NCBI GenBank assembly: GCA_031270665.1
Contig: JAISXD010000008.1
Location: 1-43,703, forward strand
Reading direction: 5' to 3'
DNA: 43,703 nucleotides
Source: Tannerellaceae bacterium
Lineage (GTDB): Bacteria > Bacteroidota > Bacteroidia > Bacteroidales > Tannerellaceae
Made by a program: the position numbers and the translations under genes. The first letter of the stretch is position 1, and each line of letters opens with the position of its first letter. Shown here piece after piece: positions 6,781 through 14,836 of this stretch. The notes beneath the pieces were generated by a model that was not told the origin of the DNA, ran no database searches, and saw only the letters and a list, made by a program, of their open reading frames with translations.

Positions 6781-7906
6781 TTATTTCTCTTTGGCTTCTT
6801 CGGCGGCAAACTCCATCAGGTATGCTTTGATAAAACCATCTATTTTTCCGTCCATTACACCGTTTACATCGGAGGTTTGATAGTTGGTGCGATGGTCTTT
6901 TACGCGGCGGTCGTCAAATACATAACTTCGTATCTGGGAACCCCATTCTATTTTTTTCTTGCCGGCCTCTACCTTTTGTTGTTCGACCATTCGTTTCTGC
7001 AAAGCAATATCATATAGCATGGAGCGTAGGAGGCGCATGGCATTTTCACGGTTTCCTAATTGGGAACGGCTTTCTGTATTCTCAATCAGTATTTCACGCG
7101 TTTCACCGGTATCCGGGTCTTTATAGTTGTAACGCAGGCGGACGCCGGTTTCTACTTTGTTTACATTTTGCCCTCCGGCACCTCCCGAACGGAAGGTATC
7201 CCACGTATAGTCTGACGGGTTTATTTCTATTTCAATCGAATCGTCTACTAATGGCGTAACAAACACGGATGCAAAAGAGGTCATTCGCTTACCCTGCGCA
7301 TTATAGGGAGATACACGTACTAAGCGATGCACCCCGTTCTCTCCTTTCAGATAGCCATAGGAATAATCTCCTTCAATTTGCATTGTTACAGACTTTATTC
7401 CGGCTTCATCACCTTCCTGTAAGTTGTTTATGGTGATTTTGTAGTTATTGGCTTCTGCCCAGCGCATATACATACGCATTAGCATAGATGCCCAATCCTG
7501 ACTTTCCGTTCCGCCGGCGCCTGAATTAATTTTCAGGATACAACCCATCTGGTCGGCTTCCTGGCGAAGCATGTTACGAAACTCCAGGTTTTCTATGGCG
7601 GAGAATGCTTTTTGCCAGGCTGCATCAACTTCTTCTTCCGAAGTGATGCCTTCTTTTACGTATTCGTAGGCTAATTCGAGTTCTTCCGTAGCGGCATGGA
7701 CTTCGTTGTATAATTCGATCCACTTTTTTAATTCACGTACAATCTTCATTTGGGCTTCCGCTCTTTTAGCGTCTTCCCAGAAGGCGGGGTCTTGTATACG
7801 TAATTCTTCTTCTTCTAATTGAATAACCTTACTATCAATGTCAAAGATACCTCCTCAGCGCTGTCTCGCGCTCCAACACGTCATGTAGTTGGTCTGATGT
7901 TATCAT
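6781..7906 (-). CDS. prfB: Peptide chain release factor 2 (programmed +1 frameshift)
   Basis: RF2 recognises UGA/UAA stop codons and triggers peptide release. Frame one runs from ATG 7906-7904 for 21 codons (MITSDQLHDVLERETALRRYL) to CTT TGA (7846-7841). Skipping T7843 resumes at GAC 7842 and continues for 353 codons to the stop at 6781, giving 374 residues, normal for RF2. In this numbering the specificity loop reads SPY at about 199-201, where E. coli has SPF, and the catalytic GGQ is at about 244-246 in SGGAGGQNVNK. A gene finder that ignores the shift would call a shortened protein starting at 7749. A -7 box at 7928-7935 gives it its own promoter at the end of fadD. Confidence 0.95.
7840..7855 (-). 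promoter_or_regulatory. RF2 autoregulatory frameshift site
   Basis: The minus strand reads AGGAGGTATCTTTGAC. A Shine-Dalgarno-like AGGAGG lies 3 nt before the slippery CTT, followed by the in-frame stop TGA and C. This is the classical RF2 arrangement: slow termination at UGA C when RF2 is scarce promotes the +1 shift. Confidence 0.95.
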
Positions 7907-7927
7907 AAGCTTTCTTTTTTTTGTTTG

Positions 7928-7935
7928 CAAAAGTA
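7928..7935 (-). promoter_or_regulatory. Promoter -7 box of prfB
   Basis: TACTTTTG on the minus strand matches TAnnTTTG. The predicted start leaves a leader of about 15 nt before the prfB ATG at 7906. Confidence 0.5.
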
Positions 7936-7937
7936 AG

Positions 7938-9746
7938 TTATTCCTTATACATTTCTTCTATTTGGGATGCATATTTTTCCAAAATAACCGGGCGGCGAAG
8001 TTTCAGGGTGTCTGTCAGTTCGCGCCCTGCCATTGTAAATGGTTCGGATAGTAAAGCAATGCGTTTGATTTTCTCGTAAGAAGCCAAATCTTTCTGGTGT
8101 TCTTCCACGTGCGATTCTATCAGGCGGATAATGTCATGGTTTTTAACCAATTCTTCCCGGTTACAGAAAACGATATCCTTTTGTTTCGCATATCTTTCCA
8201 ACATATCGAAATCGGGAACGATCAAAGCGCCTACAAATTTGCGTTTATCACCGATCACGGCAATCTGAGCAATATATTTATCGTTATTCATCAGCAATTC
8301 TATCACTTGCGGGGCAATATACTTGCCGTTGGACGTTTTATACAGATCCTTGATCCGTTCGATAAAGAAAAGGGCATTTCCTTCTAAACGCCCGGCGTCG
8401 CCCGTACGGAAAAAACCGTCTTCGGTAAATACTTTTGCGTTTTCTTCCGGTCGTTTGTAATAACCGGGAGTAACGGTTTTTCCTTTTACCAGTATTTCAT
8501 TGTTTGATTCATCTATTTTCACCTGTACATCCGGCATTACCATACCTATCGAACCCATGACAAACCTTTCCGTCGGGCAAAAAGACACCGTAGCGCTTGT
8601 TTCGCTTAATCCATATCCGTAAGCAATGGGTATATTTACCGACTGCAGGAATATATTCACCGCATCCGACAGCGGGGCGCCGGCTACGGGAAACAATTTC
8701 CCTTTTTCAATGCCAAGCACCTTTTTCAAGACCCTGAAGATTGTCTTATTATACAATCCGAATTTGAGTTTAAGGAAAAACGGCGGTTTGATACCTTTAT
8801 TCTTATACTCAAGATTATACGCATGCCCCGTTTTTACGGCATTCAGCGCTATTTTCTTCAGTATGCCGGGGAAACCATCTATTTTTTCGTGTACGCCGGT
8901 ATATACTTTTTCCCAGAAACGAGGCACATTGCACATCATCGTGGGGCGGACTTCCTTTAAGGCTTCCTGTATTGTTTTAGGGTCGCGGTTAATCGCTACT
9001 TTTACCCCGTTGTACAGGCACAGATAGGTCCAGGCTTTTTCAAATATATGCGTAAGAGGCAAAAAGCATATGGATGTCTCTTTATCCGTTATAATAGGAA
9101 GGCGGATTTTATGGATACGCATCGCTTCCAGAAAGTTCGAATGATACAGCATCACTCCCTTTGAATTACCTGTGGTTCCCGATGTATATATAATAGTAGC
9201 CAAATCTTTCGGGTTTGCTTCTTTCATACGGACTTTAACGGTTGTTTCTGCATGGGCATTATCTCCCAGGCGCAGGAAATCCTCAAAATAAACAGACGTT
9301 TTATCGTCCGGGTTTAGTTTCACTTTGGGGTCGAAAACAATCAGCCTTTTTAAAATGGAGGACGATTTTTGCACAATGAAAGCATTGTTATATTGTAATT
9401 GCTCGCCAACAAACAAGACGCTTATCGTAGCATCGTTTACAATATACTCTACCTGTGCAGGCGAACTGGTGGCATACATCGGCACTAAAACCGCCCGGTT
9501 GGCATATCCGGCAAAGTCGGTTATTAAGTATTGCGGTAAATTTTGCGAATAGATACCGATATTCTCCTGTTCTGTTATGCCGAACTCCGCCATGGCTTTA
9601 GCGGTAAGCATGATAGTGTCCGAAAATTTCCTCCACGAAATTTTCAGCCATTTCCCTGTTTCGTCATCTCTGTATTTTAGCGCGGTACGTGTTTCGTACT
9701 TAGCAGCCTGATGGTGGATTAATTCGGCATAATGGTAGTAAGTCAT
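7938..9746 (-). CDS. fadD: Long-chain fatty acid-CoA ligase (AMP-forming)
   Basis: The 602-residue enzyme activates fatty acids to acyl-CoA through an acyl-adenylate. The AMP-binding motif YTSGTTGNSKGV is at about 190, the A5-like AYGYGLSETSATVSF at about 380, and the A7/A8 region is TGDAGRLEGNALFFIERIKDLYKTSNGKYIAP. The layout, with LPLTHIFEKAW, matches the FadD15/ACSL-type enzymes of Bacteroidota. It is cytoplasmic, possibly membrane-associated. It is transcribed leftward from a promoter box inside a perfect inverted repeat at 9755-9780, with prfB next downstream at 31 bp. Confidence 0.9.
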   Translation of the reverse strand: MTYYHYAELIHHQAAKYETRTALKYRDDETGKWLKISWRKFSDTIMLTAKAMAEFGITEQENIGIYSQNLPQYLITDFAGYANRAVLVPMYATSSPAQVEYIVNDATISVLFVGEQLQYNNAFIVQKSSSILKRLIVFDPKVKLNPDDKTSVYFEDFLRLGDNAHAETTVKVRMKEANPKDLATIIYTSGTTGNSKGVMLYHSNFLEAMRIHKIRLPIITDKETSICFLPLTHIFEKAWTYLCLYNGVKVAINRDPKTIQEALKEVRPTMMCNVPRFWEKVYTGVHEKIDGFPGILKKIALNAVKTGHAYNLEYKNKGIKPPFFLKLKFGLYNKTIFRVLKKVLGIEKGKLFPVAGAPLSDAVNIFLQSVNIPIAYGYGLSETSATVSFCPTERFVMGSIGMVMPDVQVKIDESNNEILVKGKTVTPGYYKRPEENAKVFTEDGFFRTGDAGRLEGNALFFIERIKDLYKTSNGKYIAPQVIELLMNNDKYIAQIAVIGDKRKFVGALIVPDFDMLERYAKQKDIVFCNREELVKNHDIIRLIESHVEEHQKDLASYEKIKRIALLSEPFTMAGRELTDTLKLRRPVILEKYASQIEEMYKE

Positions 9747-9754
9747 AGTACTGA

Positions 9755-9780
9755 TACTTTTGTATTGATATGCAAAAGTA
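9755..9780 (-). promoter_or_regulatory. fadD promoter within a perfect inverted repeat
   Basis: TACTTTTG (9755-9762) and CAAAAGTA (9773-9780) are perfect inverted copies separated by 10 bp. On the minus strand 9780-9773 is a consensus -7 box (TAnnTTTG) 27 bp before the fadD ATG. The other arm is the same box read rightward. Confidence 0.5.
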
Positions 9781-9795
9781 ATTTATTCAGTTGTA

Positions 9796-9945
9796 TCAAC
9801 GGCAATAAACGACTTGTTTTCTACACAAAATCTTAACATTTGCGCAACGATTCAGGAAAATACAAAAGCACATCTGCCTTTTTTCAAGGCTTCCAATCCA
9901 CAATAATGACAATGACAATGAAATAAATACACGAATGGTTTTCAT
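9796..9945 (-). CDS. Short ORF with signal-peptide-like start (49 aa)
   Basis: ATG 9945-9943 starts MKTIRVFISLSLSLLWIGS, a plausible Sec signal core. The remaining 30 residues are basic and cysteine-containing, without homology I recognise, ending at TGA 9798-9796. It is more likely the surviving front of a lost secreted protein than a working gene. Confidence 0.25.
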   Translation of the reverse strand: MKTIRVFISLSLSLLWIGSLEKRQMCFCIFLNRCANVKILCRKQVVYCR

Positions 9946-10043
9946 AAGTTTTTAAGTTTAGTTCTGCTTTAACACATTAACAGGGAAAGAAACGAAGAAT
10001 ATAAGACCGGGAGGAAAAATAAGCGCAGGAGGAAGGGAAATCA
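9946..10043. other. Non-coding stretch before the dispersed repeat
   Basis: No gene, hairpin or promoter that I can support. It is purine-rich near 10010-10040. Confidence 0.4.
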
Positions 10044-10640
10044 CCGTTTTACAATATGTACCCATTAAGGCTTATTGGCTGACAGATGTTAAGGAATTTG
10101 CGTTTCCGGCTAACGGGCGTTTTGTACGGACAGGAGGAATCAGTGGGCGATTTCGATTGTTTTCGTGATCAAATAAGTCTCTGTTGGCTGTTTTGCGAGA
10201 GGGCTTTGGCAAAACATGGCGAAGGCTTGAGGAAAGGATTACGATGCTTTTGCAAAAGCATTGTGGCGTCTTTGCAAAAACGCTATAATGCTTTGGCGAA
10301 GACATCCTGATAAAAAACCAGGAGGCTCCGGAAGCGTCCGGAAAAGGGGCTTTAAAGGGCTTGGAATGGCGCTGGAACAACTGTTTTTACCTGCTGTTTT
10401 CAGTGAGCAAACAGATAGCCAATCACTTTTTGGGGCTATATTTTGTATCTGTGCAGGATTAATTTGCGTGCATATAGTTTATCCTATCATTCTTTTTAGG
10501 TCATTTTATCAAAAGGTAAGCGCCAAATGCGGCGTGTTTTCAGGAGTTATCCCGGAGGGGGAGTGCAAATGAGCGAAGCTGGGAGGGGGTAAAATAGCAA
10601 AATGACAAAATAGCAAAATGACAAAATAGCAGAATGACAG
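10044..10640. repeat. Dispersed ~0.6 kb repeat, copy A
   Basis: This block aligns end to end with 32314-32904 in the same orientation, with few indels. Shared blocks include ACAATATG near the left end, GGCTTATTGGCTGACAGAT, GGCGATTTCGATTGTTTTCG, the 18-bp palindrome ATGCTTTTGCAAAAGCAT (here 10244-10261), CAACTGTTTTTACC, AAGCGCCAAAT and GCGTGTTTTCAGGAG. Short frames are open on both strands of both copies, but none shows stronger conservation at protein than at DNA level by eye. I therefore treat it as a non-coding or decayed mobile repeat. There are no terminal inverted repeats or transposase. It ends about 40 bp before the sufS promoter. Confidence 0.75.
10591..10638. repeat. 16-bp tandem repeat, three units
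   Basis: AAAATAGCAAAATGAC occurs at 10591-10606 and 10607-10622, and with one change at 10623-10638. It forms the right end of repeat copy A; copy B ends with a degenerate version. Confidence 0.85.
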
Positions 10641-10677
10641 ATATATCAGTATATGGGCGTGTTTTCATTTTTTGCCG

Positions 10678-10685
10678 TATCTTTG
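10678..10685 (+). promoter_or_regulatory. Promoter -7 box of the sufS operon
   Basis: TATCTTTG matches TAnnTTTG exactly, 28 bp before the sufS ATG. A strong AGGAG ribosome-binding site follows. No clear -33 TTTG is seen at the right distance. Confidence 0.6.
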
Positions 10686-10713
10686 GCGTTATAATAAAGG
10701 AAAGGAGTAAACG

Positions 10714-11931
10714 ATGATGTCAGATATAGAATCTATCAGGAAGGATTTCCCGATACTCAGCCATACCGTATATAATAACCCGTTGATTTATTTCGATAAT
10801 GCGGCTACGACACAGAAGCCGAGGCAGGTTGTAGAAAAAATAGAGGAGGGTTATTATAATGTAAATGCCAATATTCACCGGGGCGTCCATTTTCTTAGCC
10901 AGGCGGCAACGGAAGCCCACGAAAACGCCCGGAAAAAGGTACAACAGTTTCTTCACGCCCGTTCGCCCCATGAGATTATTTTTACCCGGGGGACAACCGA
11001 GGCCATTAATCTGGTGGCTTCCAGCTTTTCCGATGCATGTATGCAACCCGGCGATGAAGTTATTATCTCCGCAATGGAACATCATTCCAATATTGTCCCC
11101 TGGCAAATACAGGCTGCAAGGAAAGGGATTGCCATCAAGGTAATACCTGTTAACGAAAAAGGCGAGCTTTGCATGGATTGCTATAAGGAACTTTTTTCCG
11201 AACGCACCAGATTGGTATCGGTAACACACGTCTCGAATGTGCTGGGGACGGTGAATCCGGTGCAGGAGATTATTGAGATGGCCCACAGGCATGATGTGCC
11301 GGTTTTGATAGACGGGGCGCAGGCTGTTCCGCATCTGAAAGTAGACGTGCAGGCATTGGACGCCGATTTTTATGTTTTCTCCGGGCATAAAGTATATGGC
11401 CCGACAGGTATCGGCGTTTTGTATGGCAAAGAAGAATGGCTGGACAGGCTCCCCCCCTATCAGGGAGGAGGCGAAATGATTGCTACCGTTACGTTCGAAA
11501 AAACGGTCTTTAATGAGCTTCCCTTCAAATTTGAAGCGGGTACGCCCGATTATATCGGCAGTACGGCGCTGGCGGAGGCGTTGCGGTATGTAGAAACGAT
11601 AGGGATAGAGAATATTGCCGCTTACGAGAATGACCTTATGCAGTATGCCACAGAAAAGTTGACTGCCGTGGAAGGCTCCCGTATTTTTGGGCAGGCCAAA
11701 CCTAAAAGCAGCGTACTTTCTTTTTTAATCGGACACATTCACCACTACGATATGGGTATGTTGCTCGACCGCTTTGGGATAGCCGTACGTACAGGTCATC
11801 ACTGCGCTCAGCCGTTAATGAAGGCATTGGGCATTGAGGGCACGGTGCGCGCTTCTTTTTCATTCTACAATACGAAAGAAGAAATTGATACGTTTATTAA
11901 GAAAGTGGAACGGGTTCGAACCCTGTTGTAA
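10714..11931 (+). CDS. sufS: Cysteine desulfurase SufS
   Basis: The 405-residue PLP enzyme takes sulfur from cysteine for Fe-S cluster assembly. The PLP lysine lies in VFSGHKVYGP (K226), the cofactor histidine region is SAMEHHSNIVPW, and the persulfide cysteine is in RTGHHCAQP (C364). The short spacing around this cysteine marks the SufS/CsdA (group II) class. SufS is usually found with sufB, sufC and sufD; none of these lies within this window. Instead copy A of the dispersed repeat lies directly upstream. It heads a short operon with a vanZ-like gene (11-bp gap) and rnhB. Two adjacent start codons (ATGATG) are possible. Confidence 0.92.
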   Translation: MMSDIESIRKDFPILSHTVYNNPLIYFDNAATTQKPRQVVEKIEEGYYNVNANIHRGVHFLSQAATEAHENARKKVQQFLHARSPHEIIFTRGTTEAINLVASSFSDACMQPGDEVIISAMEHHSNIVPWQIQAARKGIAIKVIPVNEKGELCMDCYKELFSERTRLVSVTHVSNVLGTVNPVQEIIEMAHRHDVPVLIDGAQAVPHLKVDVQALDADFYVFSGHKVYGPTGIGVLYGKEEWLDRLPPYQGGGEMIATVTFEKTVFNELPFKFEAGTPDYIGSTALAEALRYVETIGIENIAAYENDLMQYATEKLTAVEGSRIFGQAKPKSSVLSFLIGHIHHYDMGMLLDRFGIAVRTGHHCAQPLMKALGIEGTVRASFSFYNTKEEIDTFIKKVERVRTLL

Positions 11932-11942
11932 TAACTAACGAG

Positions 11943-12335
11943 ATGCTGTATTATATTAAGAAATACCCCTTTTCTTTGACTGTTATCCTGACGGTTACTT
12001 ATCTGTCGTTCTTCACGCCCCCGTCTATAGACATACCTTTGTTTGACGGAGTTGATAAAGTGGTGCATTTTTGCATGTATGCCGGCTTGTCGGGTATGTT
12101 GTGGATTGAATTTCTACGCAATCACAGGAAAGGCGGACTGAATGTGAAACGGGCTATAACGGGAGCTGTTGTTTGCCCGGTACTTTTTGGAGGATTGATT
12201 GAATTGGGGCAGACCGGCCTGACGCAGTATCGCGGAGGAGACCCGCTGGATTTCCTGGCTGATACGATGGGCGTTCTTATCGCTTCGCTCATTGCCTGGT
12301 ATATTTTGCGCCCTTTTATATTAAAGAGGAATTAA
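11943..12335 (+). CDS. VanZ-family membrane protein
   Basis: A 130-residue protein with three to four hydrophobic segments and the family signature [51 protein letters not shown] (a glutamate in the third segment and GD..D..AN-like polar positions). VanZ-type proteins are small inner-membrane proteins. The vancomycin-cluster member affects teicoplanin response, but most relatives have no known role. It lies between sufS and rnhB with gaps of 11 and 5 bp, so it is probably co-transcribed. Confidence 0.85.
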   Translation: MLYYIKKYPFSLTVILTVTYLSFFTPPSIDIPLFDGVDKVVHFCMYAGLSGMLWIEFLRNHRKGGLNVKRAITGAVVCPVLFGGLIELGQTGLTQYRGGDPLDFLADTMGVLIASLIAWYILRPFILKRN

Positions 12336-12340
12336 GATCC

Positions 12341-12955
12341 ATGCTTTTGCCTTACCTCGAACCGGGTCGTACCGAGGCCGGTTGTGACGAAGCCGGAAGG
12401 GGCTGCCTGGCCGGAGCCGTTTTTGCTGCCGCCGTAATCTTTCCTCCCGGTTTTGCCCATGATGAATTGAACGACAGCAAACAACTGAGCGAGAAAAAAC
12501 GCTATGCCTTACGCCCCGTTATCGAACAGGGCGCGACAGCCTGGGCTATCGGAATGGTAACGCCCGAAGAAATTGATAAGATCAATATATTAAACGCTTC
12601 CTTCCTGGCCATGCACCGGGCCATCGAACAATTAACCGCTCAGCCGGAGCATTTACTGATTGACGGGAACCGCTTCACGCCCTATCCCGGTATTCCGCAT
12701 ACTACGATTGTAAAGGGAGACGGCAGGTTTCTTAGCATTGCGGCCGCATCCATATTGGCAAAGACATACCGGGACGATTATATGAACGCGCTCGCCCTGC
12801 GTTATCCGGCCTATCGCTGGGACAGCAACAAGGGCTATCCCACCCAGGCTCACCGGCTTGCCATACGTGAATTTGGCGTCACGCCTTATCACCGGAAAAC
12901 GTTCACCCTGCTCTCCGCCGGCGGCCAGCTTTCCTTCGATTTTCGCTATAAATAA
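12341..12955 (+). CDS. rnhB: Ribonuclease HII
   Basis: The 204-residue enzyme cuts the RNA strand of RNA-DNA hybrids and single ribonucleotides in DNA. The acidic site is visible: GCDEAGRG with D16 and E17, LLIDGN with D108, and VKGDGR with D127; the typical [14 protein letters not shown] follows. The length is normal. It is the third gene of the sufS operon and is followed by a hairpin at 12956-12992. Confidence 0.93.
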   Translation: MLLPYLEPGRTEAGCDEAGRGCLAGAVFAAAVIFPPGFAHDELNDSKQLSEKKRYALRPVIEQGATAWAIGMVTPEEIDKINILNASFLAMHRAIEQLTAQPEHLLIDGNRFTPYPGIPHTTIVKGDGRFLSIAAASILAKTYRDDYMNALALRYPAYRWDSNKGYPTQAHRLAIREFGVTPYHRKTFTLLSAGGQLSFDFRYK

Positions 12956-12992
12956 GCGTTGCGCATGCCCCTCTGTGGGAGATGCGCAACGC
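12956..12992 (+). terminator. Hairpin after rnhB
   Basis: GCGTTGCGCAT (12956-12966) pairs perfectly with ATGCGCAACGC (12982-12992) around a 15-nt loop, immediately after the rnhB stop. The following T-tract is poor, so termination may be Rho-assisted. Confidence 0.5.
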
Positions 12993-12999
12993 TGTGATA

Positions 13000-13087
13000 C
13001 ATGTAGGGCAGATAACGCCGTCATGTAGGGCAGATAACGCCGTCATGTGGGGCAGATGATGCCATTATGTGGGGCAGATAACGACGT
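13000..13087. repeat. 22-bp tandem repeat, four units
   Basis: Units at 13000-13021, 13022-13043, 13044-13065 and 13066-13087. The first two are identical and begin CATGTAGGGCAGATAACG; units three and four carry a few changes. The array lies between the convergent ends of rnhB and the susD-like gene. Confidence 0.9.
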
Positions 13088-13137
13088 CATCTCGCCCACA
13101 TAACGGCGGGGAGTGCCCCGTCTTGCCAGTTGCAGGA

Positions 13138-14823
13138 TTAGAAATTACCGCCTTCTACATCCCACCAGAGGCGGGTGCCTTCATGGTCGGGGCCTTTCAG
13201 CAGTGTACGGGCTTTTTCTACTTCCGCAGCATTCGCGTTACGGTCGTTACGCGGGAAGCGTAGACGTTTCGGAAATTCGCCTTTGGGGATATTGCCTTCG
13301 CTGTAGTTTGCTACGGCCGGGAACAGTTTGGGGTATCCCGTACGGCGAAATTCGCTCCATGCTTCCTGCCCTTCGGGGAACATGGCGAGCCATTTCTGGT
13401 TGATAATCTTATGAAGCTTCTCTTCCGCCGAAGCGCCGTCTTCCCATTTAACCGTTGCTTTGTCTATTCCTTTGATGTTGTTATCCGGGTTGAACGGATC
13501 TTCATAATCAGTCGAAACGCCTGTGGCGTTATTGATGTACGTTGTATATTCTTCGTCTGAGATACCAAAGTCGTTGAAGGAAACCTTGATGCCCTGCTCA
13601 TACAAATCCCTTGCCTGGGCGCCCATGCTCCATCCCCGTAAGGCACCTTCGGCGCGGAGGAAATACACTTCGGCTACCTTCATAATCGGCAAAGCGTTTG
13701 TTATCATGGCCTGGCCGCCGTTCTGGTCGGTAAATTTGTTTGTAGGCATATGGATGGTAGAATACATGATATAATTATTCTTGTCGGGGATAAGTATACC
13801 CTGCCGGATACCGATGTATTCGCCCAGCTTGTTTACGGGGTTGCCGTTTTTGTCTACGATGTCTTTCTTTGCACCGCCTTCTTCAAACCAGCCTACCGGG
13901 GTGATATATTTGGGTAAACGGGGGTCTTCATAACCTTTCAGCATACATACCATCGAAGCGCTCACACGGATGTCGCCATAGGAATAGTTGATTTCATTCA
14001 ATGGGTTCTGCAAACCGGGGTCTGTCACTTCGATGTTTTTATCCGCAGACGTTAGTACGCCGTATTTATGGTTTACGGCGGCTTCGGCGGTCGCTTTGGC
14101 CAAAGCCGGCTCTACTTTGGCGATACGTATCGCCAGGCGGAGGCGTAATGAGTTGGCCAGGCGGATCCACAAGACGTTATCCCCTTTGTTCATGATATCA
14201 AAGCCGGCCATACGTTTTGTTTCGGCGGCAGGGTTTGAATCTACAAATGTTGTCAGGGCGTTCACGGCTTCTTCCAGTTCCTGGAGAAAGGTTTTATAAA
14301 GCGTTTCCTGGTCGTCATAAGGAACGCTTTCTCCTCCCTTCATCGCCTGGCTGTAAGGGATTGGCCCGTAGATATCGGATACGCGGTGCATCGCCGTTAC
14401 CCGTACAATCTTGGCCACGGATACATAATCCGGCTCTTCGGTAGACTTGAGGATGTCGTCGATAGGCTTCATTACATAGAGCATGCCTGCCTTGAACGCC
14501 GTTTCGTTCCAACCATCATTCATTGAATAGGTTGAATTGTTATAATTACCTCCGAAGGGAGTGGGGATAGCTAAATAGCCCGACCACAGGTCGGCATTCA
14601 GGTTTTGCTGCAATTGATATTCGTAGTTCCTGTTTTGAAAATTCAGGTAAATGGAACTCATCGGTTGGTAATAACGAGCCGACAGTTTCACGTTCTCAGG
14701 CTCCAGTCCGTTCGGATTGGTGTTGATCGATTCAAAGTTATCGGTACAGGCCATTGCGCCCATAAGCATTGCCAATGCACATGCAGAGAATGCTTTTTTC
14801 AGTTGATTTGTTTTATTTTTCAT
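13138..14823 (-). CDS. SusD/RagB-family outer-membrane lipoprotein (SusD-like_2 type)
   Basis: The 561-residue surface lipoprotein acts as the lid or substrate-capture subunit over a SusC channel. The signal peptide ends in GAMAC, with the lipid cysteine at about 26. Then follow DNFESINTNPNGLEPENV and the TPR-like regions typical of the SusD-like_2 group, including SDIYGPIPYSQAMKG and the end FPEGQEAWSEFRRTGYPKLFP...RLRFP. The nutrient is unknown, because no glycoside hydrolase or protease gene is adjacent. It follows the susC-like gene by 13 bp in one transcription unit. Confidence 0.92.
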   Translation of the reverse strand: MKNKTNQLKKAFSACALAMLMGAMACTDNFESINTNPNGLEPENVKLSARYYQPMSSIYLNFQNRNYEYQLQQNLNADLWSGYLAIPTPFGGNYNNSTYSMNDGWNETAFKAGMLYVMKPIDDILKSTEEPDYVSVAKIVRVTAMHRVSDIYGPIPYSQAMKGGESVPYDDQETLYKTFLQELEEAVNALTTFVDSNPAAETKRMAGFDIMNKGDNVLWIRLANSLRLRLAIRIAKVEPALAKATAEAAVNHKYGVLTSADKNIEVTDPGLQNPLNEINYSYGDIRVSASMVCMLKGYEDPRLPKYITPVGWFEEGGAKKDIVDKNGNPVNKLGEYIGIRQGILIPDKNNYIMYSTIHMPTNKFTDQNGGQAMITNALPIMKVAEVYFLRAEGALRGWSMGAQARDLYEQGIKVSFNDFGISDEEYTTYINNATGVSTDYEDPFNPDNNIKGIDKATVKWEDGASAEEKLHKIINQKWLAMFPEGQEAWSEFRRTGYPKLFPAVANYSEGNIPKGEFPKRLRFPRNDRNANAAEVEKARTLLKGPDHEGTRLWWDVEGGNF

Positions 14824-14836
14824 GACGAGATACTTT

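Noticed and set aside
10072-10380. 102-residue minus-strand frame in repeat copy A (and its counterpart in copy B)
   Set aside because: The copies differ more as protein than as DNA and the ends are not conserved, so coding is not supported.
13000-13087. CRISPR array
   Set aside because: Units are directly adjacent with no spacers and there are only four; no cas genes are present.
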